DNA of 64,000 nt from Cololabis saira (lineage: Eukaryota; Chordata; Actinopteri; Beloniformes; Belonidae), in contig NC_084600.1 of NCBI RefSeq assembly GCF_033807715.1, positions 45,587,324 to 45,651,323 of the forward strand, read 5' to 3'. Position 1 is the stretch's first letter; each line of letters opens with the position of its first letter. The position numbers were made by a program, and so were the translations under genes. This document shows positions 1 to 12,532 of the stretch, piece by piece. The notes beneath the pieces are model-generated. The model was not told the origin of the DNA. It did no database searches and saw only the letters and a program-made list of their open reading frames with translations.

Positions 1-3000
1 AACGGTGGTACCCTGGAATACATGGAGGTGTAACGGTGGTACCCTGGAATACATGGAGGTGTAACGGTGGTACCCTGGAATACATGGAGGTGTAACGGTG
101 GTGCTGGTACCCTGGAATACATAGAGGTGTAACGGTGGTACCCTGGAATACATGGAGGTGTAACGGTGGTACCCTGGAATACATGGAGGTGTAACGGTGG
201 TGCTGGTACCCTGGAATACATGGAGGTGTAACGGTGGTACCCTGGAATACATGGGGGTGTAACGGTGGTGCTGGTACCCTGGAATACATGGGGGTGTAAC
301 GGTGGTACCCTGGAATACATGGAGGTGTAACGGTGGTACCCTGGAATACATGGAGGTGTAACGGTGGTACCCTGGAATACATGGGGGTGTAACGGTGGTA
401 CCCTGGAATACATGGAGGTGTAACGGTGGTACCCTGGAATACATGGAGGTGTAACGGTGGTACCCTGGAATACATGGGGGTGTAACGCTGGTACCCTGGA
501 ATACATGGAGGTGTAACGGTGCTATCCTGGAATACATGGAGGTGTAACGGTGGTACCCTGGAATACATGGAGGTGTAACGGTGGTACCCTGGAATACATG
601 GGGGTGTAACGGTGGTACCCTGGAATACATGGGGGTGTAACGGTGGTACCCTGGAATACATGGAGGTGTAACGGTGGTGCTGGTACCCTGGAATACATGG
701 GGGTGTAACGGTGGTACCCTGGAATACATGGAGGTGTAACGGTGGTGCTGGTACCCTGGAATACATGGAGGTGTAACGGTGGTACCCTGGAATACATGGG
801 GGTGTAACGGTGGTACCCTGGAATACATGGAGGTGTAACGGTGGTGCTGGTACCCTGGAATACATGGGGGTGTAACGGTGGTACCCTGGAATACATGGAG
901 GTGTAACGGTGGTGCTGGTACCCTGGAATACATGGAGGTGTAACGGTGGTACCCTGGAATACATGGAGGTGTAACGGTGGTACCCTGGAATACATGGAGG
1001 TGTAACGGTGGTACCCTGGAATACATGGAGGTGTAACGGTGGTACCCTGGAATACATGGGGGTGTAACGGTGGTACCCTGGAATACATGGAGGTGTAACG
1101 GTGGTACCCTGGAATACATGGAGGTGTAACGGTGGTACCCTGGAATACATGGAGGTGTAACGGTGGTGCTGGTACCCTGGAATACATGGAGGTGTAACGG
1201 TGGTACCCTGGAATACATGGAGGTGTAACGGTGGTACCCTGGAATACATGGAGGTGTAACGGTGGTACCCTGGAATACATGGAGGTGTAACGGTGGTACC
1301 CTGGAATACATGGGGGTGTAACGGTGGTACCCTGGAATACATGGAGGTGTAACGGTGGTACCCTGGAATACATGGGGGTGTAACGGTGGTACCCTGGAAT
1401 ACATGGAGGTGTAACGGTGGTACCCTGGAATACATGGAGGTGTAACGGTGGTACCCTGGAATACATGGGGGTGTAACGGTGGTACCCTGGAATACATGGA
1501 GGTGTAACGGTGGTGCTGGTACCCTGGAATACATGGGGGTGTAACGGTGGTACCCTGGAATACATGGAGGTGTAACGGTGGTACCCTGGAATACATGGGG
1601 GTGTAACGGTGGTACCCTGGAATACATGGAGGTGTAACGGTGGTACCCTGGAATACATGGAGGTGTAACGGTGGTACCCTGGAATACATGGAGGTGTAAC
1701 GGTGGTACCCTGGAATACATGGAGGTGTAACGGTGGTACCCTGGAATACATGGAGGTGTAACGGTGGTACCCTGGAATACATGGGGGTGTAACGGTGGTA
1801 CCCTGGAATACATGGAGGTGTAACGGTGGTACCCTGGAATACATGGAGGTGTAACGGTGGTACCCTGGAATACATGGAGGTGTAACGGTGGTACCCTGGA
1901 ATACATGGAGGTGTAACGGTGGTACCCTGGAATACATGGAGGTGTAACGGTGGTACCCTGGAATACATGGAGGTGTAACGGTGGTACCCTGGAATACATG
2001 GGGGTGTAACGGTGGTACCCTGGAATACATGGGGGTGTAACGGTGGTACCCTGGAATACATGGAGGTGTAACGGTGGTACCCTGGAATACATGGAGGTGT
2101 AACGGTGGTACCCTGGAATACATGGGGGTGTAACGGTGGTACCCTGGAATACATGGAGGTGTAACGGTGGTACCCTGGAATACATGGAGGTGTAACGGTG
2201 GTACCCTGGAATACATGGAGGTGTAACGGTGGTACCCTGGAATACATGGGGGTGTAACGGTGGTACCCTGGAATACATGGAGGTGTAACGGTGGTACCCT
2301 GGAATACATGGAGGTGTAACGGTGGTACCCTGGAATACATGGAGGTGTAACGGTGGTACCCTGGAATACATGGAGGTGTAACGGTGGTACCCTGGAATAC
2401 ATGGAGGTGTAACGGTGGTACCCTGGAATACATGGAGGTGTAACGGTGGTACCCTGGAATACATGGAGGTGTAACGGTAGTACCCTGGAATACATGGAGG
2501 TGTAACGGTGGTATCCTGGAATACATGGAGGTGTAACGGTGGTACCCTGGAATACATGGAGGTGTAACGGTGGTACCCTGGAATACATGGGGGTGTAACG
2601 GTGGTACCCTGGAATACATGGGGGTGTAACGGTGGTACCCTGGAATACATGGGGGTGTAACGGTGGTGCTGGTACCCTGGAATACATGGAGGTGTAACGG
2701 TGGTACCCTGGAATACATGGGGGTGTAACGGTGGTACCCTGGAATACATGGGGGTGTAACGGTGGTACCCTGGAATACATGGAGGTGTAACGGTGGTACC
2801 CTGGAATACATGGAGGTGTAACGGTGGTACCCTGGAATACATGGGGGTGTAACGGTGGTACCCTGGAATACATGGAGGTGTAACGGTGGTACCCTGGAAT
2901 ACATGGGGGTGTAACGGTGGTACCCTGGAATACATGGAGGTGTAACGGTGGTACCCTGGAATACATGGAGGTGTAACGGTGGTACCCTGGAATACATGGA

Positions 3001-6000
3001 GGTGTAACGGTGGTACCCTGGAATACATGGAGGTGTAACGGTGGTACCCTGGAATACATGGAGGTGTAACGGTGGTACCCTGGAATACATGGGGGTGTAA
3101 CGGTGGTACCCTGGAATACATGGGGGTGTAACGGTGGTACCCTGGAATACATGGAGGTGTAACGGTGGTACCCTGGAATACATGGAGGTGTAACGGTGGT
3201 ACCCTGGAATACATGGAGGTGTAACGGTGGTACCCTGGAATACATGGGGGTGTAACGGTGGTGCTGGTACCCTGGAATACATGGAGGTGTAACGGTGGTA
3301 CCCTGGAATACATGGGGGTGTAACGGTGGTACCCTGGAATACATGGGGGTGTAACGGTGGTACCCTGGAATACATGGAGGTGTAACGGTGGTGCTGGTAC
3401 CCTGGAATACATGGAGGTGTAACGGTGGTACCCTGGAATACATGGGGGTGTAACGGTGGTACCCTGGAATACATGGAGGTGTAACGGTGGTACCCTGGAA
3501 TACATGGAGGTGTAACGGTGGTACCCTGGAATACATGGAGGTGTAACGGTGGTACCCTGGAATACATGGGGGTGTAACGGTGGTACCCTGGAATACATGG
3601 AGGTGTAACGGTGGTACCCTGGAATACATGGAGGTGTAACGGTGGTACCCTGGAATACATGGAGGTGTAACGGTGGTACCCTGGAATACATGGAGGTGTA
3701 ACGGTGGTACCCTGGAATACATGGGGGTGTAACGGTGGTACCCTGGAATACATGGAGGTGTAACGGTGGTACCCTGGAATACATGGAGGTGTAACGGTGG
3801 TACCCTGGAATACATGGAGGTGTAACGGTGGTACCCTGGAATACATGGGGGTGTAACGGTGGTACCCTGGAATACATGGAGGTGTAACGGTGGTGCTGGT
3901 ACCCTGGAATACATGGAGGTGTAACGGTGGTACCCTGGAATACATGGGGGTGTAACGGTGGTACCCTGGAATACATGGAGGTGTAACGGTGGTACCCTGG
4001 AATACATGGGGGTGTAACGGTGGTACCCTGGAATACATGGAGGTGTAACAGTGGTACCCTGGAATACATGGGGGTGTAACGGTGGTACCCTGGAATACAT
4101 GGGGGTGTAACGGTGGTACCCTGGAATACATGGAGGTGTAACGGTGGTACCCTGGAATACATGGAGGTGTAACGGTGGTACCCTGGAATACATGGAGGTG
4201 TAACGGTGGTACCCTGGAATACATGGAGGTGTAGCGGTGGTACCCTGGAATACATGGAGGTGTAACGGTGGTACCCTGGAATACATGGAGGTGTAACGGT
4301 GGTACCCTGGAATACATGGAGGTGTAACGGTGGTACCCTGGAATACATGGAGGTGTAACGGTGGTACCCTGGAATACATGGAGGTGTAACGGTGGTACCC
4401 TGGAATACATGGAGGTGTAACGGTAGTACCCTGGAATACATGGAGGTGTAACGGTGGTATCCTGGAATACATGGAGGTGTAACGGTGGTACCCTGGAATA
4501 CATGGGGGTGTAACGGTGGTGGTGGTACCCTGGAATACATGGAGGTGTAACGGTGGTGCTGGTACCCTGGAATACATGGAGGTGTAACGGTGGTACCCTG
4601 GAATACATGGAGGTGTAACGGTGGTACCCTGGAATACATGGAGGTGTAACGGTGGTACCCTGGAATACATGGGGGTGTAACGGTGGTACCCTGGAATACA
4701 TGGAGGTGTAACAGTGGTGTTGGTACCCTGGAATACATGGAGGTGTAACGGTGGTACCCTGGAATACATGGAGGTGTAACGGTGGTACTGGTACCCTGGA
4801 ATACATGGAGGTGTAACGGTGGTACCCTGGAATACATGGAGGTGTAACGGTGGTACCCTGGAATACATGGGGGTGTAACGGTGGTACCCTGGAATACATG
4901 GAGGTGTAACGGTGGTACCCTGGAATACATGGAGGTGTAACGGTGGTACCCTGGAATACATGGAGGTGTAACGGTGGTACCCTGGAATACATGGAGGTGT
5001 AACGGTGGTGCTGGTACCCTGGAATACATGGGGGTGTAACGGTGGTACCCTGGAATACATGGGGGTGTAACGGTGGTACTGGTACCCTGGAATACATGGG
5101 GGTGTAACGGTGGTACCCTGGAATACATGGAGGTGTAACGGTGGTACCCTGGAATACATGGAGGTGTAACGGTGGTACCCTGGAATACATGGAGGTGTAA
5201 CGGTGGTACCCTGGAATACATGGAGGTGTAACGGTGGTACCCTGGAATACATGGGGGTGTAACGGTGGTATCCTGGAATACATGGGGGTGTAACGGTGGT
5301 ACCCTGGAATACATGGAGGTGTAACGGTGGTACCCTGGAATACATGGGGGTGTAACGGTGGTACCCTGGAATACATGGGGGTGTAACGGTGGTACCCTGG
5401 AATACATGGAGGTGTAACGGTGGTACCCTGGAATACATGGAGGTGTAACGGTGGTACCCTGGAATACATGGAGGTGTAACGGTGGTACCCTGGAATACAT
5501 GGAGGTGTAACGGTGGTACCCTGGAATACATGGAGGTGTAACGGTGGTACCCTGGAATACATGGAGGTGTAACGGTGGTACCCTGGAATACATGGGGGTG
5601 TAACGGTGGTACCCTGGAATACATGGAGGTGTAACGGTGGTACCCTGGAATACATGGGGGTGTAACGGTGGTACCCTGGAATACATGGAGGTGTAACGGT
5701 GGTACCCTGGAATACATGGAGGTGTAACGGTGGTACCCTGGAATACATGGAGGTGTAACGGTGGTACCCTGGAATACATGGAGGTGTAACGGTGGTACCC
5801 TGGAATACATGGAGGTGTAACGGTGGTGCTGGTACCCTGGAATACATGGAGGTGTAACGGTGGTACCCTGGAATACATGGGGGTGTAACGGTGGTACCCT
5901 GGAATACATGGGGGTGTAACGGTGGTACCCTGGAATACATGGAGGTGTAACGGTGGTGCTGGTACCCTGGAATACATGGAGGTGTAACGGTGGTACCCTG

Positions 6001-9000
6001 GAATACATGGGGGTGTAACGGTGGTACCCTGGAATACATGGAGGTGTAACGGTGGTACCCTGGAATACATGGAGGTGTAACGGTGGTACCCTGGAATACA
6101 TGGAGGTGTAACGGTGGTACCCTGGAATACATGGAGGTGTAACGGTGGTACCCTGGAATACATGGGGGTGTAACGGTGGTACCCTGGAATACATGGAGGT
6201 GTAACGGTGGTACCCTGGAATACATGGAGGTGTAACGGTGGTACCCTGGAATACATGGAGGTGTAACGGTGGTACCCTGGAATACATGGGGGTGTAACGG
6301 TGGTACCCTGGAATACATGGAGGTGTAACGGTGGTGCTGGTACCCTGGAATACATGGAGGTGTAACGGTGGTACCCTGGAATACATGGGGGTGTAACGGT
6401 GGTACCCTGGAATACATGGAGGTGTAACGGTGGTACCCTGGAATACATGGGGGTGTAACGGTGGTACCCTGGAATACATGGAGGTGTAACGGTGGTACCC
6501 TGGAATACATGGAGGTGTAACGGTGGTACCCTGGAATACATGGAGGTGTAACGGTGGTACCCTGGAATACATGGAGGTGTAACGGTGGTACCCTGGAATA
6601 CATGGAGGTGTAACGGTGGTACCCTGGAATATATGGAGGTGTAACGGTGGTACCCTGGAATACATGGAGGTGTAACGGTGGTACCCTGGAATACATGGAG
6701 GTGTAACGGTGGTACCCTGGAATACATGGAGGTGTAACGGTGGTACCCTGGAATACATGGAGGTGTAACGGTGGTACCCTGGAATACATGGAGGTGTAAC
6801 GGTGGTACCCTGGAATACATGGGGGTGTAACGGTGGTACCCTGGAATACATGGAGGTGTAACGGTGGTACCCTGGAATACATGGAGGTGTAACGGTGGTA
6901 CCCTGGAATACATGGGGGTGTAACGGTGGTACCCTGGAATACATGGAGGTGTAACGCTGGTACCCTGGAATACATGGGGGTGTAACGGTGGTACCCTGGA
7001 ATACATGGAGGTGTAACGGTGGTACCCTGGAATACATGGAGGTGTAACGGTGGTACCCTGGAATACATGGAGGTGTAACGGTGGTGCTGGTACCCTGGAA
7101 TACATGGAGGTGTAACGGTGGTACCCTGGAATACATGGAGGTGTAACGGTGGTACCCTGGAATACATGGAGGTGTAACGGTGGTACCCTGGAATACATGG
7201 AGGTGTAACGGTGGTACCCTGGAATACATGGGGGTGTAACGGTGGTACCCTGGAATACATGGAGGTGTAACGGTGGTGCCCTGGAATACATGGGGGTGTA
7301 ACGGTGGTACCCTGGAATACATGGAGGTGTAACGGTGGTATCCTGGAATACATGGGGGTGTAACGGTGGTACCCTGGAATACATGGGGGTGTAACGGTGG
7401 TACTGGTACCCTGGAATACATGGAGGTGTAACGGTGGTACCCTGGAATACATGGAGGTGTAACGGTGGTACCCTGGAATACATGGGGGTGTAACGGTGGT
7501 ACCCTGGAATACATGGGGGTGTAACGGTGGTACTGGTACCCTGGAATACATGGAGGTGTAACGGTGGTACCCTGGAATACATGGAGGTGTAACGGTGGTA
7601 CCCTGGAATACATGGGGGTGTAACGGTGGTACCCTGGAATACATGGAGGTGTAACGGTGGTACCCTGGAATACATGGAGGTGTAACGGTGGTACCCTGGA
7701 ATACATGGAGGTGTAACGGTGGTACCCTGGAATACATGGAGGTGTAACGGTGGTACCCTGGAATACATGGAGGTGTAACGGTGGTACCCTGGAATACATG
7801 GAGGTGTAACGGTGGTACCCTGGAATACATGGAGGTGTAACGGTGGTACCCTGGAATACATGGAGGTGTAACGGTGGTACCCTGGAATACATGGAGGTGT
7901 AACGGTGGTACCCTGGAATACATGGAGGTGTAACGGTGGTACCCTGGAATACATGGAGGTGTAACGGTGGTACCCTGGAATACATGGAGGTGTAACGGTG
8001 GTACCCTGGAATACATGGGGGTGTAACGGTGGTACCCTGGAATACATGGAGGTGTAACGGTGGTACCCTGGAATACATGGAGGTGTAACAGTGGTACCCT
8101 GGAATACATGGAGGTGTAACGGTGGTACCCTGGAATACATGGGGGTGTAACGGTGGTACCCTGGAATACATGGGGGTGTAACGGTGGTACCCTGGAATAC
8201 ATGGAGGTGTAACGGTGGTACCCTGGAATACATGGGGGTGTAACGGTGGTACCCTGGAATACATGGAGGTGTAACGGTGGTACCCTGGAATACATGGAGG
8301 TGTAACGGTGGTACCCTGGAATACATGGAGGTGTAACGGTAGTGCTGGTACCCTGGAATACATGGAGGTGTAATGGTGGTACCCTGGAATACATGGGGGT
8401 GTAACGGTGGTACCCTGGAATACATGGAGGTGTAACGGTGGTACCCTGGAATACATGGGGGTGTAACGGTGGTACCCTGGAATACATGGAGGTGTAACGG
8501 TGGTACCCTGGAATACATGGAGGTGTAACGGTGGTACCCTGGAATACATGGAGGTGTAACGGTGGTACCCTGGAATACATGGAGGTGTAACGGTGGTACC
8601 CTGGAATACATGGAGGTGTAACGGTGGTACCCTGGAATACATGGAGGTGTAACGGTGGTGCTGGTACCCTGGAATACATGGAGGTGTAACGGTGGTACCC
8701 TGGAATACATGGGGGTGTAACGGTGGTACCCTGGAATACATGGAGGTGTAACGGTGGTACCCTGGAATACATGGAGGTGTAACGGTGGTACCCTGGAATA
8801 CATGGGGGTGTAACGGTGGTACCCTGGAATACATGGAGGTGTAACGGTGGTATCCTGGAATACATGGAGGTGTAACGGTGGTACCCTGGAATACATGGGG
8901 GTGTAACGGTGGTACCCTGGAATACATGGAGGTGTAACGGTGGTGCTGGTACCCTGGAATACATGGGGGTGTAACGGTGGTACCCTGGAATACATGGAGG

Positions 9001-9102
9001 TGTAACGGTGGTATCCTGGAATACATGGGGGTGTAACGGTGGTACCCTGGAATACATGGAGGTGTAACGGTGGTACCCTGGAATACATGGAGGTGTAACG
9101 GT
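1..9102. repeat. 31-bp minisatellite, about 290 units
   Basis: A unit of 31 bp repeats without a break from the left edge to about 9102, so the array starts outside the window. Each unit contains GGTACCCTGGAATACATGG followed by AGGTGTAACGGT. The main variation is A or G after CATGG. A 6-bp insertion (GTGCTG-like, making a 37-bp unit) recurs at irregular intervals, and rare single-base variants occur, for example at about 2479, 4053 and 4234. The minus strand lacks stop codons in all three frames of the unit, which produces a spurious reading frame of almost 2,900 codons. No gene is seen inside. Confidence 0.97.
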
Positions 9103-9336
9103 ACAGGAGGCACGGTTAGGTACCAGCTTGCTACAACAGGGGAATAAGAAAGGTAGAAAATACTATTTTGGTCGTTTAATTTTGAAAAATGTAACCATCC
9201 AACAATAATGGCTTATTGGTCCTTGTTTTTCATCTGCCCCCCCAGGAAGGAGCTCTTGTGTGGAGTTTACATGTTCTCCCTGATTGTGACGGGGATTTAC
9301 CCAGAAGTCCTGCCTTTAGGAAGCTGGGACCGACTC
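9103..9336. other. Non-tandem spacer, no gene seen
   Basis: This is one of the few short non-repetitive stretches. The segment at about 9258-9284 (TGTGGAGTTTACATGTTCTC) resembles a phrase common in dispersed fish repeats. I see no open reading frame or RNA gene. Confidence 0.5.
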
Positions 9337-9917
9337 CAGCTGACCCTTGACCTTGAACAGGGATAAACCAGCTGACCCTTGACCTTGAACAGGGACAGAC
9401 TCCAGCTGACCCTTGACCTTGAACAAGAATAAACCAGCTGACCCTTGACCTTGAACAGGGACAGACTCCAGCTGACCCTTGACCTTGAACAGGGATTTAC
9501 CAGCTGACCCTTGACCTTGAACAGGGATTTACCAGCTGACCCTTGACCTTGAACAGGGATAAACCAGCTGACCCTTGACCTTGAACAGGGATAGACTCCA
9601 GCTGACCCTTGACCTTGAACAGGGATTTACCAGCTGACCCTTGACCTTGAACAGGGATAAACCAGCTGACCCTTGACCTTGAACAGGGATAAACCAGCTG
9701 ACCCTTGACCTTGAACAGGGACAGACTCCAGCTGACCCTTGACCTTGAACAGGGATTTACCAGCTGACCCTTGACCTTGAACAGGGATAAACCAGCTGAC
9801 CCTTGACCTTGAACAGGGATTTACCAGCTGACCCTTGACCTTGAACAGGGACAGACTCCAGCTGACCCTTGACCCTGAACAGGGATAAACCAGCTGACCC
9901 TTGACCTTGAACAGGGA
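9337..9917. repeat. 32-34 bp tandem repeat with DR1-like motif, 18 copies
   Basis: Eighteen copies of a unit whose core is CAGCTGACCCTTGACCTTGA, joined by short variable linkers (ATAAAC, ATTTAC or ACAGACTC). On the minus strand each core reads TCAAGGTCAAGGGTCA, which is two nuclear-receptor half-sites spaced by one base. Only the unit near 9870 departs from the core (CCCTGAAC). The array ends about 2.5 kb upstream of the nccrp1 start codon. Receptor binding is an inference from the motif. Confidence 0.95.
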
Positions 9918-9990
9918 TCAGTGGGTATAAATGAGGGATCGTAGTTTGAGCTGTAGAAATCGTTGAATGATCAATACAACAAGAAGAGTA

Positions 9991-10190
9991 GGCTACCGTT
10001 TTCTCTGCTGGGCTACCGTTTTCTCTGCTGGGCTACCGTTTTCTCTGCTGGGCTACCGTTTTCTCTGCTGGGCTACCGTTTTCTCTGCTGGGCTACCGTT
10101 TTCTCTGCTGGGCTACCGTTTTCTCTGCTGGGCTACCGTTTTCTCTGCTGGGCTACCGTTTTCTCTGCTGGGCTACCGTTTTCTCTGCTG
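9991..10190. repeat. 20-bp minisatellite, 10 identical units
   Basis: Ten perfect copies of GGCTACCGTTTTCTCTGCTG in direct tandem. The absence of any mismatch implies recent expansion or homogenisation. The plus-strand open frames through it are by-products of the repeat. Confidence 0.98.
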
Positions 10191-10368
10191 TTCTGACCTC
10201 ATGAACTTCCAACCTTTTTCTCCTGCTGGAACTAAAGGCCAGGGTGGAGTGTAATGCTGCTGAACGGCCACTAGAGGGAGACGGTTTACTGTGTAGCTTC
10301 AGTTCTCCCTCAGACCTGCTGTAGGATGCTGGATGTGGAGGAAGGACATTTGATTATTATTATTATTT

Positions 10369-10735
10369 AATTAGGGCCCGAGCACTGACAGTGCCAGGGC
10401 CCTATTGTATCTGTAGGAATTTTCCTTCTTTCTTTTTCTTCTTTCTTTATTTTTCCGACTAAATGAGGGTCTTTTTTCCCCTAAACGTGCCTCAAAAGTC
10501 ACCAAATTTTGCACCAAGCCAGGCCTGGTGATAAATGTGATATTTCATGGTTTGCATTAATGGGCGTGGCCTAACGGCTCAACAGCGCCCCCTAGAAAAC
10601 TTTTTTCTGCTATAACTTTTGAATGGTTTGACATAAAGAGTCATGGTGGAGTCATCGGACTCGGATTTGGGTCTTTGACCATAATTGGTGCAAATTGCAC
10701 GCGCGAGGGCCCGTTCATCGCTTGCAGCTTTAATT
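10369..10735. mobile_element. Short copy of a fish interspersed element (AGGGCCCG ends)
   Basis: The segment starts near TTAGGGCCCGAGCACTGACA and ends near GGGCCCGTTCATCGCTTGCA, flanked by TTAAT on both sides. Internal phrases such as GGGCGTGGCCTAACGGCTCA and CAGCGCCCCCTAGAAAACTT recur in the longer copy at 37968-38886. No protein is encoded, so it looks like a non-autonomous element. Its superfamily was not determined. Confidence 0.75.
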
Positions 10736-10765
10736 ATTCTTATTATTGTTATTAGTAGTATTATT

Positions 10766-11004
10766 ACCGGTGTTGTGCCAAAAAGTGATTTCCTGCCAGA
10801 ATCTGATTTCTCCCTGAAAATGGGTCTTTTTACCTGCTAAAAATGGATTGAAGGCCAAATACAGTTAATGAAAAGTTGTTTCTGCCTAAATATGACTTGA
10901 TCTCATTCTTGAGCTTCATAATCTGAATCTTTCAGCGCTCTCGCTCAACGGGCTGCTGAGCGCGCTCCCGCGGCCACAAATCAGATTCTGGCCGGTGTTC
11001 TGCC
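10766..11004 (+). mobile_element. MITE-like element, copy 1 of an inverted pair
   Basis: The copy begins at ACCGGTGTTGTGCCAAAAAG and ends at a shortened inverted version near 11000 (CAGATTCTGGCCGGTGTTCT). The body matches, in opposite orientation, the copy at 11418-11671. It has no coding capacity. Confidence 0.75.
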
Positions 11005-11417
11005 AATCTATACCTGCCAGAAAATGCTACTTTCTGGTTCTGCGCATTCGCACAGTGGATTGTTTCAAAGTTTGATTGGCACGTCCATCATTTCTTGCAC
11101 GATGTAAAATGGATAATATGGGATGTTGAGTATTTGATCCTTCAAAATACACTACCCATGACATTAATTGCATTACACTTTATGAACATTATACAATAAA
11201 GAGAAAAAAAAAACAATTCTAGCATTTTATTTGATATTCATTCAGTCATTGGCCTTTATTTAACCAGGCAGTTCATTAATAACATTCTTATTTACAATGA
11301 CGGCCTGGCAAAAGACAAGGAAGTGGTTTAGGGAGAAAAACACAGTAATAATTGTAGCTCTACAAAGGTAGAAAACCATTAGGGAGCATTATTTGTCAAA
11401 GCAGCAGAAATTGGAGA
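11005..11417. mobile_element. Dispersed repeat fragments between the inverted pair
   Basis: AT-rich sequence with no gene. The part at about 11250-11330 (TTTATTTAACCAGGCAGTTC, then ATTTACAATGACGGCCTGGC) matches a phrase frequent in fish interspersed repeats. The AATAAA near 11198 followed by an A-run suggests a retroposed 3' end. The family is uncertain. Confidence 0.5.
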
Positions 11418-11671
11418 ACACCGGTGTCGTGCCAAAAAGTGATTTCCTGCCAGAATCTGATTTCTTCTGATTTGTGGCCGCGGGAGCGCGCACAGAGTGA
11501 TAGCGCTGAAACGTCAGACTTTCAGATTATGAAGCTCAAGAATGAGATCAAGTCAAATTTAGGCAGAAACTACTTTTCATTAACTGTGTTTGGCCTTCAA
11601 TCAATTTTTGGCAGGTAAAAAGACCCATTTTCAGGGAGAAATCAGATTCTGGCAGGAAATCACAACACCGG
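11418..11671 (-). mobile_element. MITE-like element, copy 2, complete terminal inverted repeats
   Basis: The left end reads ACACCGGTGTCGTGCCAAAA and the right end is its near-perfect inverted complement (TTTCCTGCCAGAATCTGATT in the left arm pairs with AATCAGATTCTGGCAGGAAA in the right). It is about 254 bp long with no open frame of note. Together with copy 1 it forms a large imperfect inverted repeat around about 400 bp. Confidence 0.85.
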
Positions 11672-11675
11672 GTCA

Positions 11676-12237
11676 GCGTCACTCCTTCTCATTGCAACAG
11701 CGGGGAGTTGTTATTATAATTATTGTTATTATTATTAATAATAATAATGTTGTTATTATTATCAGTAGTAATATCAGTAGTACTAGTAGTATTATCAGCT
11801 GCTGCTGCAGCTTTAAGACTCTGCGGCGTCACTCCTTCATTGTAACAGCGGGGTTTTATTATTATTAATAATAATATTATAGTTATTATTATTATTATTA
11901 GTAGTAGTAGTATTACCAGCTGCTGCTGCAGCTTTAAGCAGCGTCACTCCTTCATTGCAACAGCGGGGAGTTGTTATTATAATTATTGTTATTATTATTA
12001 ATAATAATAATGTTGTTATTATTATCAGTAGTAATATCAGTAGTACTAGTAGTATTATCAGCTGCTGCTGCAGCTTTAAGACTCTGCAGCGTCACTCCTC
12101 CTGCAACAGCGGGGTTTTATTATTATTAATAATAATATTATAGTTATAATTATTATTAGTAGTAGTAGTATTATTAGCAGCTGCTGCTGCAGCTTTAAGC
12201 AGCGTCACTCCTTCATTGCAACAGCGGGGAGTGGCGG
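11676..12237. repeat. Tandem array of TTA/CTG-rich units (about 125 bp, in pairs)
   Basis: Two rounds of a pair of half-units. Each half-unit starts with GCGTCACTCCTTCATTG and CAACAGCGGGG, passes through an ATT/AGT trinucleotide tract and ends in CAGCTGCTGCTGCAGCTTTA. The higher-order period is about 260 bp, and the array ends about 160 bp before the nccrp1 start codon. Confidence 0.9.
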
Positions 12238-12396
12238 AGCTGAAACAGGAACTAGTGTGGAACTACTCACTAGGTAGGTAGGGTTAGGGTTAGATCAGGA
12301 ACTACTCTGGAACTAGTCTGGTTCAGATCAGTGGGGATCACTCTGGTCCTGCAGATCATCCTGGTTCCTGGGGATCCTACCAAAGTTTCCAGAACC
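12238..12396 (+). promoter_or_regulatory. Probable proximal promoter and 5' UTR of nccrp1
   Basis: This 159-bp non-tandem stretch lies between the last repeat unit and the predicted start codon at 12397. It contains short direct repeats of GGAACTA(C/G)T and two adjacent TTAGGG hexamers near 12282. No clear TATA box is seen, and the transcription start cannot be placed from sequence alone. An unseen 5' non-coding exon further upstream is possible. Confidence 0.4.
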
Positions 12397-12532
12397 ATGT
12401 CGTCCTGGAAGCAGCGCTGCGAGTCGGACTGGGGGATCCACGGAGCTCCGATGCCCGAAGATCTGGACTGGAAATCCGTCCATGAAGCCGCTCCGCTGGG
12501 GAGGAACCTGATCAAGAACCCCTCACCCCTGG
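12397..12532 (+). CDS. nccrp1: nccrp1 exon 1 (coding part)
   Basis: Encodes residues 1-45 and the first base of codon 46. The ATG at 12397 is preferred over the in-frame start upstream at 12331 because similarity to the family begins at MSSWKQRCE. The context AGAACCATGT has A at -4 and C at -3, so it is not a strong Kozak match. The donor is CTGG|GTAATT. Confidence 0.8.

Noticed and set aside
522..9113. Minus-strand open frame of 2,863 codons
   Set aside because: It is the translation of the 31-bp minisatellite, with a 31-residue period made by three frame phases. No domain, no change of codon pattern and no start or splice context.
9963..10254. Two overlapping plus-strand frames with LLGYRFLCWATVFSAG-type repeats
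   Set aside because: Both are translations of the ten identical 20-bp units.
12280..12296. TTAGGGTTAG telomere-like motif
   Set aside because: Only two hexamers, inside a presumed 5' UTR. Not evidence of a telomere.
12331..12396. Upstream in-frame ATG at 12331 as the nccrp1 start
   Set aside because: It would add 22 residues with no similarity to the family; the family pattern begins at the ATG at 12397. Not excluded by sequence alone.
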